In this document: in pieces, positions 3,434-5,370 of the stretch | How the letters are laid out: each line of letters starts with the position of its first letter | How positions within the stretch are numbered: the stretch's first letter is position 1 | Source of the DNA: Hyphomicrobiales bacterium | GTDB taxonomy: Bacteria; Pseudomonadota; Alphaproteobacteria; Rhizobiales; Beijerinckiaceae | Direction: 5' to 3' | NCBI GenBank assembly: GCA_003567055.1 | Contig: PXAW01000154.1 | Span: forward strand, 1-5,370 | DNA: 5,370 bases | Notes under the pieces: generated by a model | Seen by the model: only the letters and a program-made list of their open reading frames with translations | What the model was told of the DNA's origin: nothing | Databases searched by the model: none | Program-made: the position numbers and the translations under genes

Positions 3434-5014
3434 ATGAGCAGAGAGACGGTGACGGCAACACCGCCGGAAACCGCATCCTTTGATGGCGACGCACAGCGGC
3501 GTCGCAAGGCCGCGCACAACATGCGCGCGGCACGCGAGCGGCTGACCTCCGCAGTCGGTCTGGAGCGCTCTTTCGAGCTCGAATTCCTGCGGCTTTTCGC
3601 ACAATATCGTACCGGTGCGGCCATCCCGCTCTTCGTTCTCGCCGCAGCCGGCGGGGCCGTCGCCTCGTTCTGGCTGCCGCTCGAAACGGCGGGATTGCTC
3701 TTCGGCGTCATCGCCCTGACCATCGGGCTGATGGTGATGCTCTCGCGCCGGCTCCTGCGCCAGGGCGAGGACGATACCCGGCTCGGCTACTGGCACCGCG
3801 TCTTCGTCATCGGCGAAGCGTTGCAGGGCGCCTCCTGGGCGCTGCTGGTGCAGGCGCTGGCGAATGCTCCGGCACCGGGTTCCGACAGTTTCGTCCTGTT
3901 CGTCACGCTGATGGCCTCCGCCGTGACGGCGATGCTCTCGGCGACGCTGCCGGCAGCGGTCTATGCCGGTCTGCTGCCGCTCTCGGTCGCGGTGCTCGCT
4001 CATGCGATGACCGTGCGCAATGTCGATGCCGCGATGATGGCGGCGATGACGATCAGCGCGCAGATCTTTTTCGTCTTCCTCGCGCGCCGGCTCTATTCGA
4101 GCGCGCTCGCGACGCTGCGTTCGCGGGCGGAAAAGGACAAGCTGTTCTTCGAGCTGGAGGAGGCCAAGGCCAATTCCGACGAAGCGCGCCGGCGGGCCGA
4201 GGAGGCCAATCTGGCCAAGTCGCGCTTCCTCGCCACGATGAGCCACGAACTGCGCACGCCGCTCAACGCCATTCTCGGCTTTTCCGAGGTGATGAAGGAC
4301 GAGGTCTTCGGCGAGCACAGCAACAAGACCTATAAGGATTATTCCGCCGACATCCATTCCAGCGGCCAGCACCTGCTCAACCTGATCAACGAGATCCTCG
4401 ACCTGTCGCGCATCGAGGCGGGGCGCTACGAGCTCAACGAGGAGGCGTTGCTGCTGTCCTACATGATCGATGATTGCCGCCACATGATGAACCTGCGCTC
4501 GCGCGCCAAGGAACAGACCATCAAGGCGATGATCGATCCGACCCTGCCGCGTATCTGGGCGGATGAGCGCGCGATGCGCCAGATCATCCTCAATATTCTC
4601 TCCAACGCGGTGAAATTCACCCCGCCCGGCGGCGAGATCGTGATCAAGGCGGGCTGGACCTCGTCGGGCGGGCAATATGTCTCGATCCGCGACAACGGCC
4701 CCGGCATTCCGCCGGAGGAGATACCGATCATCATGTCGTCCTTCGGGCGCGGGACCTGGGCGCTCAAGACCGCCGAGCAGGGCTCCGGGCTCGGCCTGCC
4801 GATCGTGAAGGGCCTCGTGGAAATGCATGGCGGGCATTTCAAGCTGACATCGGCGCCGCGCGAGGGCACCGAGGTGATCATGACGCTGCCGGCCTCGCGC
4901 GTCATGAACGCCCTTCCCGCCATGGATGTGGCACAAGGCGAGGGCGCCGATGCGGATGGCGAAACGCGCAGCAGCCGCACCCGGCGCTCAGGTGGCGCGC
5001 ATGCGGCGGCCTGA
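3434..5014 (+). CDS. Membrane sensor histidine kinase, PleC/DivJ (PdhS)-like
   Basis: A 526-residue inner-membrane sensor kinase. A cytosolic basic lead (1-55) precedes about five or six hydrophobic helices (about 61-80, 85-104, 122-142, 152-172, 174-194, 198-218). A charged coiled-coil linker (228-265) then leads to the dimerisation/phosphoacceptor domain with FLATMSHELRTPLNAILGF (265-283), His271 being the phosphorylated residue. The ATPase domain has the N box ILNILSNAVKFTP (385-397), G1 DNGPGI (420-425), F box FGRG (437-440) and G2 GSGLGLPIVKG (450-460), so it looks intact. The segments after the His, SSGQHLLNLINEILDLSRIEAG (309-330) and AEQGSGLGLPIVKGL, are characteristic of alphaproteobacterial PleC/DivJ/PdhS kinases, which act on DivK-type regulators in cell-cycle control. 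No PAS domain or receiver domain is present and no response regulator adjoins, so it is an orphan here. The tail (about 488-526) is low-complexity. Start choice: first ATG in frame after the divergent region. Confidence 0.9.
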   Translation: MSRETVTATPPETASFDGDAQRRRKAAHNMRAARERLTSAVGLERSFELEFLRLFAQYRTGAAIPLFVLAAAGGAVASFWLPLETAGLLFGVIALTIGLMVMLSRRLLRQGEDDTRLGYWHRVFVIGEALQGASWALLVQALANAPAPGSDSFVLFVTLMASAVTAMLSATLPAAVYAGLLPLSVAVLAHAMTVRNVDAAMMAAMTISAQIFFVFLARRLYSSALATLRSRAEKDKLFFELEEAKANSDEARRRAEEANLAKSRFLATMSHELRTPLNAILGFSEVMKDEVFGEHSNKTYKDYSADIHSSGQHLLNLINEILDLSRIEAGRYELNEEALLLSYMIDDCRHMMNLRSRAKEQTIKAMIDPTLPRIWADERAMRQIILNILSNAVKFTPPGGEIVIKAGWTSSGGQYVSIRDNGPGIPPEEIPIIMSSFGRGTWALKTAEQGSGLGLPIVKGLVEMHGGHFKLTSAPREGTEVIMTLPASRVMNALPAMDVAQGEGADADGETRSSRTRRSGGAHAAA

Positions 5015-5126
5015 ATTTCCATGACGACGTGTCCCCGCATCGGGGGATGCCCGGGCTTGGGTGCAAGCCTCATCTGTGGGGCGGGATCTGTGGCGCTCGC
5101 GATGGATTCCGCCGATCGCCATCAGA
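5015..5126. terminator. Convergent spacer with two hairpins
   Basis: The 112 bases between the convergent kinase and SulP genes contain CCCCG-CAT-CGGGG (5033-5045) and GGCTTG-GGTG-CAAGCC (5054-5069), the latter a perfect 6-bp stem with a tetraloop. Neither is followed by a T-run in either direction, so intrinsic termination is not shown. They may act as weak bidirectional pause or 3'-end structures. No gene is seen in this spacer. Confidence 0.35.
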
Positions 5127-5370
5127 TCAGGCGCCGGTCGCGGGTGCGGGTACAGATGCAGGTGCTTCCCGACGGTTCAGGGTCGCAAGCGCATGATCGA
5201 CACTCGCCGCGTGGCGCACCAGCGGTTTCTTCAGGCCGTGCATCAGCAATTCCCGGCGCATGGGCCGGCTGGTGCCGGTGAGCCAGAGTTCGACCCTGCG
5301 GCTTCGCGCCTTGCGGGCGAGCCCTTCGATCATGTGCGCACCGGTCGAATCGAGAAACGGAACCGCAGAA
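5127..5370 (-). CDS. SulP-family anion transporter, C-terminal STAS domain (partial)
   Basis: The reading frame enters from the right edge (in frame from about 5369) and ends at a TGA at 5127, giving about 80 residues. The visible start AVPFLDSTGAHMIEGLARKA, then VELWLTGTSRPMRRELLMHGL and LVRHAASVDHALATL, is the end of a STAS domain as found at the C-terminus of SulP sulfate/bicarbonate/anion permeases. The (V/I)PFLDSTG strand-turn is the conserved STAS loop that in anti-sigma antagonists carries the phosphorylatable Ser. An ATG at 5333 is internal to this domain and not the real start. The membrane part lies outside the window, so a stand-alone STAS protein cannot be excluded, but the 'FLDSTGAHMIEGL' style and long tail fit SulP better. 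The gene is convergent to the kinase. Confidence 0.75.
   Translation of the reverse strand, partial: SAVPFLDSTGAHMIEGLARKARSRRVELWLTGTSRPMRRELLMHGLKKPLVRHAASVDHALATLNRREAPASVPAPATGA

Noticed and set aside
3413..4936. 507-residue minus-strand open frame opposite the kinase
   Set aside because: The composition is Arg/His/Gln/Gly-rich low complexity, as expected from reading the reverse of kinase codons. The plus strand carries all conserved kinase motifs.
5021..5281. Plus-strand 86-residue frame at the right end
   Set aside because: It is antisense to the STAS coding region and crosses the convergent spacer; no family resemblance.

Overview
The window is uniformly GC-rich and reads like a chromosome segment of an alphaproteobacterium, most likely Hyphomicrobiales (rhizobia/Methylobacterium-like). 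This rests on the codon composition, the PleC/DivJ-type histidine kinase, and the style of the glutathione transferase and thermonuclease-like proteins. It is inferred from protein character only; no rRNA or tRNA marker is present.

Layout from left to right. Positions 1-175 (minus) hold the first 58 codons of a probable copper-dependent primary-amine oxidase, which runs off the left edge. After a 222-bp non-coding gap with 12-bp-period repeats come three minus-strand genes in an overlapping unit, transcribed in the order glutathione transferase (2476 to 1868), Fe-S type uracil-DNA glycosylase superfamily protein (1920 to 1186), PaaG-like enoyl-CoA isomerase/hydratase (1189 to 398). A 279-bp non-coding stretch (2477-2755) follows. 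It holds two near-identical intrinsic terminators pointing leftward, plus short direct and inverted repeats. Next is a minus-strand, membrane-anchored thermonuclease-fold protein (3346 to 2756) that appears to have lost key catalytic residues. An 87-bp divergent promoter region with a perfect 12-bp palindrome separates it from a plus-strand sensor histidine kinase with multiple membrane helices (3434-5014). A 112-bp convergent spacer with hairpins leads to the C-terminal STAS portion of a SulP-type anion transporter (5370 to 5127, minus), cut by the right edge.

Working together: the amine oxidase and PaaG would both fit a route from aromatic amines such as 2-phenylethylamine through phenylacetate to central metabolism, but the other steps are not in view. 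The glycosylase and glutathione transferase share the PaaG transcript by overlap without an obvious pathway link. The kinase, the degenerate nuclease-like protein and the transporter look like independent units. I see no mobile element, CRISPR array, RNA gene or defence cassette. The window is largely ordinary chromosome; the points of most interest are the degenerate nuclease, the mixed overlapping operon, the paired terminators and the palindrome before the kinase.
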